Notes under the pieces: model-generated
Told to the model about the DNA's origin: nothing
Databases searched by the model: none
What the model saw: only the letters and a program-made list of their open reading frames with translations
Position numbers and translations under genes: made by a program
In this document: positions 1 to 10,600 of the stretch, piece by piece
How positions within the stretch are numbered: the first letter of the stretch is position 1
Layout: each line of letters begins with the position of its first letter
Assembly (NCBI GenBank): GCA_030533445.1
Contig: JARPUW010000324.1
Span: 1 to 64,000, forward strand
Length of the DNA: 64,000 bases
Reading direction: 5' to 3'
Origin: Cyprinodon diabolis
Taxonomy: Eukaryota > Chordata > Actinopteri > Cyprinodontiformes > Cyprinodontidae

Positions 1-493
1 CGTTTATTAACCAGGAGACAAAAACAATGGTCTGACTTATTTTGCTGTTGGCAAGTTCAAAATACAATGTCACTTTTTTTTCTCCTAAGTAAAAACAGTA
101 TGTGGAACTCTACCAGTTTCTATGACAGTGGAATGATAAATTGGCAATGCTCATTAAAATGAAACAGGCCTAAAGGGTAAGGCTTGGTGTCTGCTTTTCT
201 GTCCTATAGAGAATAACAAATACACAAACATTCCAGATTTAGGATGCACAACGTTTATGTTCTAAGTTTTTAAAGTACATCTGGGGAGTATTTACAGCAC
301 TGCACTTTTGGCACATCGAGTTTTTTTAGTTTCATTATAAATGTAATTAATCTCTTCACTCAAATTTGACATACAATATATTATTATGAGAATGCAGGAA
401 AGGTGTTTTGTGGCTGTTTCCTTACCAATATAAAACTAAGAAATAACGTTTAAGAAAGTATTTATAGCCTGTAGATTGAAGCTTGAAATTTAG
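1..493. other. Non-coding flank downstream of dad1
   Basis: No coding exon, tRNA or clear mobile element is visible. The segment is AT-rich. The only canonical AATAAA hexamer on the dad1 sense (minus) strand that I found below the dad1 stop codon is at positions 3-8 (TTTATT on plus), so whether this is distal 3' UTR or intergenic DNA cannot be settled from the sequence. Confidence 0.5.
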
Positions 494-1082
494 TTAAAGG
501 AATAGTACACCCAAAACATGATTAGCCTTCATTTTCTACTCACCCCCATGCTGAACAACACTCTGGAGTACTTTTTTTGATATCTCAAATGCATCTGGAG
601 ATCTGGGAGGCTTCTTGCTGTCTGCTGACATTCAAATAATGGAGGTCTATGGTGCCCGAGGCTGAAAAGTCCATAAAAGTCCACAAAAAACGTGTCAATA
701 TTCCTCCATACTGCTCGTCCAATGTATTCCAAGTGTCCTGAGTGGGTAGCGTCCATGATTTACTCGAAACGAAGTCATTTAGAATGTTTTTAGAGCATAA
801 ACAGTAGTGTATAGGATTTCCTAAAAGCGCGCGGGCGAGTTCACGAGCCTACGGAAGCCACGGCAGACCAAACCAGATGAAACCAGTTTTTTGTGGACTT
901 TTATGGACCTTTCTGCCTCGGGCACCATAGACCTCCATTATTTGAATGTCAGCAGACAGCAAGAAGCCTCCCAGATCTCCAGATGCATTTGAGATATCAA
1001 AAAAGTACTCCAGAGTGTTGTTCAGCATGGGGGTGAGTAGAAAATGAAGGCTAATCATGTTTTGGGTGTACTATTCCTTTAA
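494..1082. mobile_element. Long-armed inverted-repeat MITE flanked by TTAA
   Basis: The first arm runs from about 494 to 703 and its reverse complement from about 877 to 1082. The outer end reads AGGAATAGTACACCCAAAA after a TTAA at 494-497, and the mirror-image end stops at a TTAA at 1079-1082. The arms match with few differences (for example AGGCTGAAAAGT against AGGCAGAAAGGT), and about 170 bp of unrelated sequence separates them. There is no transposase ORF; the short ORFs inside are mirror images of each other created by the arms. A TTAA target duplication is typical of piggyBac-type elements, but the termini AGGAATAG are not the canonical piggyBac CCY ends, so superfamily is left open. 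Sequences beginning like this are common dispersed elements in teleosts. Confidence 0.85.
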
Positions 1083-1900
1083 GTTCCTGTTTTGTAATCA
1101 TCTTCATGATGAGTCTAAAATTTAAACATAGTCCATCTGTGGTGAATTCAGTTGACTGGACACGATTAGAAAAAATACGTGCCTGTTCAGATTGGTTCCC
1201 CAAGTCGACAGTACATGTCAGAGTGCAAACACTAAGCATAAAATCAAAGAATTTGGGACTCCAGACAGGATTCTTTCTTGTTATATACCATCTATTCCTT
1301 AAAGCATGGCGATGACGGCATCATGCTATGGAGATGTTTGTTAGCAGCAGGAGCTTCCAGGAAATGAAGCAATTTATAAACACATCCTGGATGAAAACCT
1401 ACTCAGAACCACTCTGTAAATGGCAAAGCCAGATATATGGAACATGTTGTACACAGATTTGTCCAAACAAATCTGATGGAGTTTGAGATGTACTCCAAAA
1501 GAAAAAAAAACAAGCAAATCCACTGAAAGAAAGGTGTATTAGAGTTTGGCAGCATATTAAAAAAGACTTTGTTTTCTATTCTTAAACTTCTAGCAATCTC
1601 AACATTTTTTTTTCACATTCCCTGTTGTGTGATTTGTACAAAACTGATTATTAAATTGGAAAAAGGCTTTAAGATAACTCAATGTGAAAAAATATGAAGC
1701 ATTGAGGATACTTTCTGGATGCACCGTAAGGTGATGAGACACCAAGCATACGCTTATAATTATAAAGCAAAAATATGTGTTGGAGACTCTGATAAAGCAA
1801 AAGTCCTAAAGGAAAACAGGTTTGATAACTGTTGAGGTTAGTGAAAGGGTAAAATAAAGACCTTTGTGAAGGGGTGATGTGTATTTGATTCCGAATTATT
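1083..1900. other. Probable dad1 3' UTR or downstream flank
   Basis: This segment lies directly after the dad1 stop codon on the minus strand. I see no coding exon here. I found no AATAAA or ATTAAA hexamer on the minus strand between 1083 and 1900, so the 3' end of the transcript must use a variant signal or lie further left, beyond the MITE. Confidence 0.4.
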
Positions 1901-2031
1901 TCAGCCAATGAAGTTCATCACAACGAGATGCAAGACGGTGTGAGCGAACAGGAAGTCAGCGAAGGCTCTCTCAGGAGAAATGGACAAGAAGTCCCCTTTG
2001 TTCTGAGGGTTGATCTGGATACGAAGACACA
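1901..2031 (-). CDS. dad1: dad1 coding exon 2 with stop
   Basis: It starts after the acceptor tttctccag and encodes [20 protein letters not shown], then [22 protein letters not shown] and a TGA stop (1903-1901). This C-terminal segment with its final hydrophobic stretch is highly conserved in DAD1. No further coding exon is needed to reach 113 residues. Confidence 0.95.
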
Positions 2032-5000
2032 CTGGAGAAAAACAAAACAAAAACAATGTGAACAAAAAACATCCAAAGAAAGGCTGATTAATTTCCACTT
2101 CATTATACTAAATGCAGACAAGTTTACTTTAAAATTCATTTTTTGGGGGGGGATTTTATTGATTAAATTGGCACATTCTGCAGATTTTTCTTCTAACTGT
2201 TCAAACTTATCTTACCTGTAAAAAAAAAGTGAAAAGAGAAATGCAAGACAACAAAAAAATGAAATGCCTTTCTAAAAAGAAAAATCCACATTTTACAACA
2301 CAATTACACATTTACATGAAAGGAAGCTTCTGCAGCAAAAAGAAGTTCTAATAACATCTGAAAAGCTCAGCCTTTTCCTTAAATTAACAGCATTGAGTGC
2401 CAGCTGTCACTGCAGTGAAAAGGTTAAGAAAGGAAACTGTGCACAAAGTGTCACTTTCAGGTTAAATTGTGCACTTTAAAAGGAGAATTGTTCTTTTATA
2501 AATATCAATAATAAAAAAAATGTAACCCAGAGCTAAATAGAACCCCTATAGTGTACCTTAGCTATCTTTACTTCTTACAGCTCATACTAACAAAAAGGTA
2601 CAAACAAATTCACTGAACAGAATCAAACTGTCATCTGACTGCATTGTAGGGTGGAGATGCACTTCTGATAGATCTGTTGTGAAACCTGCTCTTAACAGAT
2701 ATTTTCATTTAGCAGTGATAGCACTGTTTATTGCAAGTTTCGTAACTTGGAAAAAAACAGTTTCCATCCGACTAAAACGTGATTGGGAAATCTATTTTTT
2801 TCCAGCTGCCTTGTCTTCTTAAAGATACAGTCCACTACATCATAAACTGCAGCGAGCAACAGTAGGTTCTCTTTTTATTCTCCATCTTAAGTGAGTTTGG
2901 CTTTGTGACAAGTGAAGCTCTTCATTTGCAGATTCAGGACAAAATATTATATTAATAGGCCAGGATATGATGCTATAGGCTTTTTCTGTGAAATCAGTTC
3001 ATTCAGCAACTTGCATCAAATATCCCAAATTATGTAATATGCATTTTACCATAACATTTTTTTTTAATTAAACAAGACAAAATGTCTTATTTTGTTTTGT
3101 ATATTTCTTATTTCAAAATTTCTAACAAGGTTACTATTTTTTGAAGTAGACAAAATCAATTGCCTAATATCCCCATAGAGTGAGCTAACATCTATCAATC
3201 AAGTGGCTCTCACAGCCAACGGACAACAACATACAGCCAGGGTTGAATGCTTACCAGAAGTCTAACGCATTGCTTTAATGATTTGACTAAAGCCGTCACC
3301 TTGTGTCAGTAATTTTTATAAAAGTCACTGTGTCAGAAAGTAAGGCTGGGGAGAAGAGAAGTTGGTATGCGCATTGTCCGAAATGGGTTGTGAGAGAAGC
3401 TGCTTGTATTCAAACAAGCTGCCCACCATAGCAACTGGAAACTCCCAATGGATTTGTATATTTTGGTCAGGAAAATCTTCATACTTTTTATGTTTGACCC
3501 TTTGGCAGAGGTAAAAAAAAAATGTAATGTAATATTCTATTGTTGGGGACAACAGGTTCTATCCAAAATTCCACTACTTCCTGAACTTAATGCAGCTTTT
3601 TTGTTTCCTGTCTTTCTTTACTGGATGAACTGATTAATCCAGGTGTGTATAGCCATGGTACTTAGGTCATGCACACCTGGATTAATCAGTTAATTGAAAA
3701 AAATCCATAGAGCTGGTAGTAATTGGGAAAAACTATTTTCAGGATTACATCCAATAAATGAAAACAAGCATACAAAGCGAGCGATATAGACCTGGTTGCA
3801 AGAGGTCAAACATGCAAAACTACTGTATACTTTAAAAGACACATTACTGAGGAACTTTTAACCTCCATTTATAACTAAAAACTGGCTGCATATTTCTTAC
3901 ATTATTTCAACACATTAAAAAAACACTTGCTGCATGTATTGAATTTATAACTAGTGATGCACCGGTCAGATATTAATGTCGAATATCAGTCCAATATAAG
4001 ACAAAAAACAGCTTATAACAGATTTTATCAGATGGCAACTAAAATCTCAAATATTTTCATGCTGATAGAAACACTGCTTCTGTTAAAGGTATTTGTAAGT
4101 CCTTAGTTTTGCATGGGTCAGTTGTTGTCATACGTTTTGTTGCTGACGTTTGTTCCCTGTTTTAATAATATTACTTGATCAAACCATTTGTAACATTCTA
4201 CACCATGATTAGGCTTTTGTTTGTGCCACTCTATAAGCCTGGAACTCAAATCTTACTGGCATACAACAACGACCTCAACAACTCCCCATTACTAAGGGCA
4301 CCTGTTCTTCTTCAGTTCAGTTAATTTGCATGTTCTCTAAGCCATAAAAAGGCTTTATTGGGCGACTCTATAAAAGCCTGGAACTCAACGCAAATCCAGA
4401 CATTTCAATTGAGAAAGCTTCCTGGATGGGAAGCCCAACATCTTCAAACTTGGAAAACAAAGTCCAATGGTCTTTTTTTTTTTTTTTAAACCATGTATTA
4501 TTAGTGCCAATATTGTATTGGGTCAATATCTATGGTCAGTTCTTAATATCTTCTTTTAGAAGATATTAAGAGATGGATAGAACAAAAATGCCAGTTAGTA
4601 ACTTGGTGGTAGTAGGTTCCCAATGGGAAAGTACATTGGGACCAAATGGCACTAAATTGGTGACTTAGAAACTACACTGTCAAGGAACGCTATGGACATT
4701 GGAAACATGCAAAAGGAGGAGAGTTTTGTGTCGGAGGTCGTGGTTGAGTCTCCATCATACATTTTTTATTTAGAGGAGGAAAGTGGGGACAAAGTTGTTG
4801 TGGAAGAGGACGCAAGGGCAGCAGAAGCTTGGTTTGGTGTAGAAGGCTTACAGCCGTACATGTTTGACATGTCTGAGCCCCTGCGTCGCAACGCTGCCAG
4901 TCCTGTTAGCTCTACGCCTGCTGAAGACACAGACGTCCATCCCCGTGAACACTGGAACTTAACTCAATGGCAAAGTAAATAATTCTTATTTCCACGGTTG

Positions 5001-6174
5001 CGTAAATTAGCTGCAAGATGCTATGACCGAAAAAATTTGAACGACAGATACCCGTTGATATATGAGTGGCTGAATTTAGGTGTACAGGCTGACGTATAAC
5101 TAACTGGCCTGCATAGGATAAAGAAAAAAAAAAACACAGAATTTAAGACAGGTTTTTTTTTTTTTTTATATAGAATTTTTCTACATTTTGGGAAAATATA
5201 GCCTGATAAAAAGTACATTTAAGTACATGTTCAAGCGAGAATGATTTGATATTTAAATATACAACTTTAAATTGGACAACTTTAAAGTATAATTTTCAAT
5301 CTCAGAATGATTTTAGCTATGAGTCTTTTTGAACTCTACAAATCTTCCTTCCTTTTTGCTCCCAGTTCCAAATGAGAAAAGGAACTCATGAATGACCATG
5401 CATTTATTAAACTGCATTGTCCTCTTAATTCAAATCAGGCCTTGATAGTGCCTGCTTACATATAGAGACTATGTGGTGTATACTTCTGTATAGTTCTGAT
5501 CAAATATAGTGAGCATAGGAGCTTGGTAAACTATTTTATATGTACTTTCTACATACATGAAAATAATCTAAATCATAATAATCTAAATCATAATATTTAT
5601 TGATGCTTAAAGTCTAATAGGTGGGTTATTACATAAAAGTGACGCAAGTTTTCACAACACAAATGAACTTAAGCTATTTTAGCAAGCTGGCTAGGTGTAC
5701 TAAGTATTTTAAATCACTTATTTTAATAAATAGACAACACGTGTAGGGAGGTCTAAATATGCGTGCTTTAAAACTTAATTTGTCTTTTAAAACATTAGAT
5801 AGCTTCTTTATAACAAAAAATAAAACATGCGGACATTTGTTTTAGCTGTTAGCCAGTTAGCACGAACCAGGCCAGAGCTCAATTTTGACCGAGAACTCTA
5901 AAATCACGTGTTTTACACCCATCGCACAGAAAGCTTCATAAAAACCGTTGCAGAATTAGCTACCTGCGAGAATAAAAGAGCCCACGCAGGAGATGAAGCC
6001 TGACAGAAAGCTGTTGAATGGGAAGGTACCAACGAGGAGACAGTAGAGAAACTGCATCGCTCCGGTTAGCAGGATGTACAGCAGGTAAGCGTCGACCACT
6101 TTCAGCTTATTGGGCGTCGTGGTGGTGTACTCCTCCAAAAACCTGGAGATAACCGACACGACTGAGTTCGACAT
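1901..6174 (-). CDS. dad1: DAD1, oligosaccharyltransferase subunit (defender against cell death 1), two coding exons
   Basis: Joining 6174-5964 and 2031-1901 gives 342 nt, that is 113 residues plus a stop, exactly the usual vertebrate DAD1 length. DAD1 is a small multi-pass ER membrane subunit of the oligosaccharyltransferase complex, which transfers the preassembled glycan to Asn residues of nascent proteins. The protein starts [16 protein letters not shown], continues with a hydrophobic segment around [19 protein letters not shown] and the family hallmark [20 protein letters not shown], and ends with HLVVMNFIG. The splice joins GCAG|gtagct to ctccag|TGTGTC, restoring a Val codon. The 3.9 kb intron holds an unrelated plus-strand ORF at 4692-4982. 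It is divergently arranged with the abhd4 gene that starts at 7643. Identification is by strong family resemblance; there is no frameshift or internal stop. Confidence 0.97.
3628..3691. repeat. Perfect 20-bp inverted repeat (hairpin)
   Basis: The arm AACTGATTAATCCAGGTGTG (3628-3647) is repeated as its exact reverse complement at 3672-3691, with a 24-nt spacer. A perfect stem of this length by chance is unlikely. It may be a tiny foldback element or the preserved ends of a MITE; nothing shows that it is transcribed as an independent RNA. Confidence 0.8.
4541..4571. repeat. Perfect 14-bp palindrome
   Basis: TCTTAATATCTTCT (4541-4554) and its reverse complement (4558-4571) are separated by 3 nt. 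The surrounding DNA (about 4495-4545) contains AATATTG/CAATAT words. It is probably the end of a degraded DNA transposon; no transposase is visible. Confidence 0.55.
4692..4982 (+). CDS. Unidentified 96-residue ORF in the dad1 intron, possible exon or gene fragment
   Basis: An ATG-started ORF on the strand opposite to dad1. The product is acidic in its first half (runs of E and D around residues 25-45) and contains GLQPYMFD near the middle. A similar acidic-then-QPYxFEP pattern occurs near the N-terminus of a multicopy teleost family annotated as P2X7-like, but I do not see the Cys-rich block that would normally follow, so the link is weak. The last coding bases read GGCAAA|GTAAAT, which could be a splice donor. 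About 20 nt further on another frame is open for roughly 30 residues (about 4992-5097, reading [20 protein letters not shown]) before a stop. It may be a chance ORF, a relic, or the first exon of an intronic gene. Confidence 0.25.
   Translation: MDIGNMQKEESFVSEVVVESPSYIFYLEEESGDKVVVEEDARAAEAWFGVEGLQPYMFDMSEPLRRNAASPVSSTPAEDTDVHPREHWNLTQWQSK
5964..6174 (-). CDS. dad1: dad1 coding exon 1
   Basis: It encodes the first 70 residues plus one base, from the start ATG (6174-6172) through [11 protein letters not shown]. The donor site GCAG|GTAGCT is at 5964/5963. The ATG is the first in frame and the N-terminus matches the conserved [12 protein letters not shown] block of the family. Confidence 0.95.
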
Positions 6175-7642
6175 GATTCTTCTATTGTATTATTAAAAAA
6201 AGGCTGACGAAGGTATGCACAGCTTCTGGTCTTCACTTCTATCAGTGACGTGTCCTCACCAACCGGAAGAAGCCACTGTGTTACATTGATAATAATCCGA
6301 GTAGCACAGATTGCCGATTGCCAGTTGTGTCTAACTAGTGCCTCAACGTAGTCGCCATATTGTGAGTGGCATGTCTGTTTAAAAACATCCGTTTCTCTGT
6401 TCCAACGCTTTACAAGTGATAATAAAATAAAAATGTAACCTAAATTATAATTAGACACAGCAAGACAACGTTTTACCTCCAATATTTCAAATACTAGGGG
6501 AAGACCTTCATATATTCAACACTGTTTACATTCCCAGACTATGGCTAAGGAAAACCATTTTTGCACTTATATAACCTTGAGTGATTAAATGAATGCTCTC
6601 AAAGTTTGTAGTCAGTTCTTATTCCAAAGAAAAAGACGTGAATACATATTATCTCTTATCTGTACAACAACAGAACTCAAACAATGGCAATAATAATATC
6701 CTTGAAGTAATAATAATATATTTAATTGTGTAATTATCATTAGTCTTGTGTATCATTATTTCATCAAACAACTTCACGCTGGCTTCAAAAGGGTTTGGCT
6801 AAAGCGAAACATAAAAAACTAAAAATACATTTAGTTACAGGAAGTGAAACTGAATGAAGGTACATGCTGAATTATTTTAAGTAATTTGTATATTTAGATA
6901 TATTGTGACTACTTTTTTTTCGTCATGGATATACTTGTTATCTTAATTTACTGTCTCAGTTGTTGACATCGTGAGAATAAAAACAAAAACGTTGTTTCCG
7001 TAGCAAAGTTGCCATTCACAATATGTTAGACAACTTTACGTACCGGTCATGCGGGAGGGAGGAAGTCAAATTCCTACGTACTGTACGTAAACGTTACCCA
7101 ACGTGAAGCACATAGATTCAAATAAAGGAAAGATGTTCAGCTACAATTTCCATTGCACTTTATAGTTTTTTGGCTATTTATTCTTAAATGTTTTTGCGTT
7201 TTAAATAAGCGTATATATTTAACTCACTCATATAGAAACGAAATTTTTATTAACTTAATTATATATACATATCTTAGACTTTCGGTGGGAATGTGCAGTT
7301 TAAAACGATATAGTTTGTTTTTTCTTATTTTTGTATTATTTGTATATTCTCAATTTGTATCACCTTGTGGAATGTTGTTAAACATAAACAATGGCTAAAG
7401 TGTTTTAGTTTTGTGAACTCTCAAAGGTTTTCTCAACGATGCTAATAAACAGGGAACTCAAAATCTTTGCGGGCAACTACATCTTTCAAAGAAACGATCT
7501 TTGCACGCGGTCACATTACGTAGGAATGGGTTGGTTACAAAACATACATAAGTTAAATAGACAGCAGACAGGGCTTAATGCAATTTCGGAGAAGTCGGTT
7601 GACTTTTGTGTGTGACTTTGTTTGATTTGAATGTAACAGCCG
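6175..7642. promoter_or_regulatory. Divergent dad1-abhd4 intergenic region (putative promoters)
   Basis: The two start codons face away from each other across 1,468 bp, so both promoters must lie here. Near dad1, within 100 nt of its ATG, there is an ETS-type ACCGGAAG (6262-6269) and a CRE-like TGACGT (6246-6251), combinations common in housekeeping promoters. Near the middle there is a TACGTAC-T-GTACGTA palindrome (7075-7089). I see no TATA box with a convincing position for either gene. Assignment of individual sites is inference from motif match only. Confidence 0.5.
7075..7089. repeat. TACGTAC-T-GTACGTA palindrome
   Basis: Perfect 7-bp inverted repeat around a single T, in the shared upstream region. 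TACGTA words also occur nearby (about 7037-7042 reads TACGTA within TTACGTACC, and about 7516-7521 TACGTA). It may be a transcription factor site but has no demonstrated role. Confidence 0.35.
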
Positions 7643-7692
7643 ATGGATCCAGCTCCAGCACCAGCTCCCATGCAGAACAACTGCGAGACAGA
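7643..7692 (+). CDS. abhd4: abhd4 coding exon 1
   Basis: It encodes [17 protein letters not shown] up to the donor ACAGA|GTGAGT. The Pro/Ala-rich start is not conserved with mammals, so this exon rests on the good start context, the donor, and the correct phase into exon 2. Confidence 0.75.
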
Positions 7693-10600
7693 GTGAGTAA
7701 CTTCCACACCTTTAACTACACATCTCCGCTCTTTACATCACTCTACATTAGGTCAACTTGTGAAAACCGGACGTGTAAATCCAGTTTTTATTGTCTAAAA
7801 GGGGTGAAAAATAAATAATGATGGGTCAGGGAGGTAGAAACTGCTCCCTAGTCTGAATTTAAAATGTTTACGTAGCTGTTTATGTATAGCCTACTGTAAA
7901 TGTAACATTACATAATCTGAAAAATTATCACCTTTCATAATAATCTGGCTCCTTGTTTTTAATCTGAGGGAATATAAACGTTTAATCGAGAATCATATTG
8001 TGCCATTATTATAATACATACCCAGTAGCCTGTTTAGTTTGTATTCTATTATTAATGGTGGTTTAGAGGCATTGTAAGAGCAAACATGCTTAACAAAAGC
8101 ACCTGGGTGAATAAAGGAGAGCAGAGGTTAGAGAATAATCTCCAGTGACTCAGAGAAACTGAGCTGCATTTTTATTGGTGGAACAGGTGATAGTTTTACC
8201 TTTGCCATTGATTTCTTCCTGCATTATCAGATGACATCATCCGGCATCCTTTATGTATTACCTTTACTTTTTACCCAATTTTCTATTATCACAAAAAAAA
8301 CCATAAAACTGATATTAATCTAAAGGTTAATGTGGATCTATATGAGGTAAAGGTAATTGCTGACTCATTTATTTTTACAAGTTTTGTTCACCATCAGATA
8401 ATTGAGCTCATGTCACTTCAGTTCAGCTTCATCACTCTTTGTTCTCTAGGTTGGAAAATAAAAAAAACAGGTGAGATTCCAGGTGCACTGCTATGTTATA
8501 AAATACTAATAACCAGTAACAGACTATCAGGTTTGCACTGTGCTTTTGGTGAAGCATGTATAACTTTAAAATGTTTTAACTATGTTTTGTTTGTTTTTTG
8601 GAAAAATAACGCAAAGTGGTGAATAGTTATTTCGTGGAAATAATAGATTTATTATTTTATTTGAAAAAAGAAAAATTCTCAAGCATGAAGTTTGGTCTGT
8701 TGTATTCTCTTATGTTTTCCCCCCAGACTGCTTGTATTTATGCCTCATCCTATCAATTCTGAGAACTTTTCCTTATTGAAGCTGGAGGAAAAATATCCCC
8801 ACAGAATGATGCATCTACAACCATGCTTTACTATAGGAATGGTGTGATTAGTGTGTTAGTTTTCTGCCACACATGACCTCTTCCAAGGTGTTCGAGTTTA
8901 CATTCACATTATCAGAACATCTTTTTGCATTATATGCTGTGTCTCATACACATGTGTGGTCAAAAGTAAACAGCATTTTTCATAGTTTTTTCTCTTATTG
9001 GAAGTCCTCTACAAAGGTGAGTTTTGTAGAGTGATTCAAATTATTTGGGCAGAATCTTTAAGCAAATCAGTGAATCTCTGCGACTCCTCCAGAATGTTTT
9101 GGTTTGTTCTCTCAATAATGCTCTGAATCAATGACCTGTGAGGAATCTCTGAAATGTCCAAAGCTAAGGATGTTGTTTAATAAGCATAATCTGCTTTAAA
9201 ATTTTCTGTGGACTTTCTGCTGTGGTCCTCTATCTTCATTATGCTGTTTTTTCAGAGTTCTTTAATCTTTAAGTCCTCCTTATAATGAAATTAATTTAAA
9301 GGCATGCACTTCATGTTTACTGCAACGATTTGTTGCATTAGATTTTATTTTAATTTGCTGTTATCAAACCAATAGAGGGATAAATACAAACACACACCTA
9401 AGTTTTCAGAGTTTTTTATAGTTTGGAATTCTTTAATCCTTCAATTTTTAACTTGACATTTTTAGTTTGTTAGTCTAAAGACTAACATTTCAATAAATCA
9501 CATTAGAATGAACATAAAAAAGATCTAAGAAAAATTATTTTTGTTAAATCATGTACCTCGTCATCTGGTTATGCGGTGTGGGCTTAAAGGAGGGGGGAGT
9601 CCATATTTTGATATTTCTTGCATAAGAGAAAATCACTTCCACAAAATGTTCCAAGGACCCACTTCTCTGACCTTAAACGTATTAAATAAAGGCTATTCAC
9701 AGCATGAATGCTTTCAAATGCAACACTTAGCTGTAGTCTCTCTCTCTCTTCTCCGTTCTGTGTGTTTATAGATGCTTTTTTGTTACCTTGTAGGGACAGA
9801 GTAAGGCCAACTTCCCCAATTTTTTATGCTACTCTGTGTGGACTTACAAGTCCTTGTGTAGACCAGTTGCCTGTTTCCCATGAGGGAAGGTCCAGTTTTG
9901 GGGTAGGGGTTTAAACCTTAGGATTAAGGCGTACGTTTAGTTTTAGTTACCTTTAGGGTTAGATGTTTATTAGTAACAGGTATGGTAAGGGTAAGGGTCT
10001 GGGTTAGACCATAGAAATAAATGGAAGTAAGTCCAAATCCTCTGGAGGATAACAAAAGTGTGTGGTTGAGAGTGTTATGCAAACGATGGCATTGATTACA
10101 CTTACTCTAACCCTGGACTTGAGCCAGAGGCATTGTTAGTAAGCATTCAGCATGTGCTGAACAGTTTCTGTACCATCTAAAATCATATTCTTTACATGCT
10201 TCTCTTTTCATTTTATTTTCATTAGGTCAGGTTCAATCTGGAGCTGGTGGCCCTCCTGGCGTCCGACCTCCATGTCCCTGTTGAAGACTACAGAGTCTAA
10301 AATTCTTGCCTGTAAGGCTGTGTTGACAGACAGTATGCAGGTTGATTATGTAACCACTGAGCATTTATTAGAAAACCTGTCTCACTGTTTCATTGCTCCA
10401 CTCAACAGGTATTAAGAATGACTTATGGGCAAGGTTTGTGACCCTCCAGAACCAGGACCGAATATGGACTCTGTCTCTTACCAACAAGGGGACTCCCAAA
10501 TCTGCAGAGCAAGGTACTGAGATCCTAAATAGTCCTTGAAGGAAGGAAATAGGCTTGAAAGCAAAATAAAAAAAGCTTAAGACTTTACATTTAAAGTCAG

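Larger units (their letters stand above)
2032..5963 (-). other. dad1 intron
   Basis: GT-AG intron of about 3.9 kb. Apart from the hairpins and the ORF listed separately, it is AT-rich with no recognised gene. Around 4226-4248 and 4363-4386 a short phrase (CTCTATAA..GCCTGGAACTCAA) occurs twice, which looks like a fragment of an old dispersed repeat. Confidence 0.8.
7693..10225 (+). other. abhd4 intron 1
   Basis: GT-AG intron of about 2.5 kb. It holds a Tc1-like relic near 8.8 kb and a dispersed teleost repeat near 9.8-10.1 kb. The remainder is AT-rich and shows no further gene. Confidence 0.75.

Noticed and set aside
529..1058. Short minus-strand ORFs of 69-75 residues
   Set aside because: They are mirror images generated by the MITE arms and have no independent support.
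3951..4020. hAT-type MITE end (CTAGTGATGCACCGG)
   Set aside because: The start resembles a common teleost hAT-derived terminus, but I could not find a convincing partner end or target duplication, so it is not called as an element.
9900..10010. Interstitial telomere repeats
   Set aside because: The GGGTTA-like words are few, imperfect and embedded in a known style of dispersed fish repeat.
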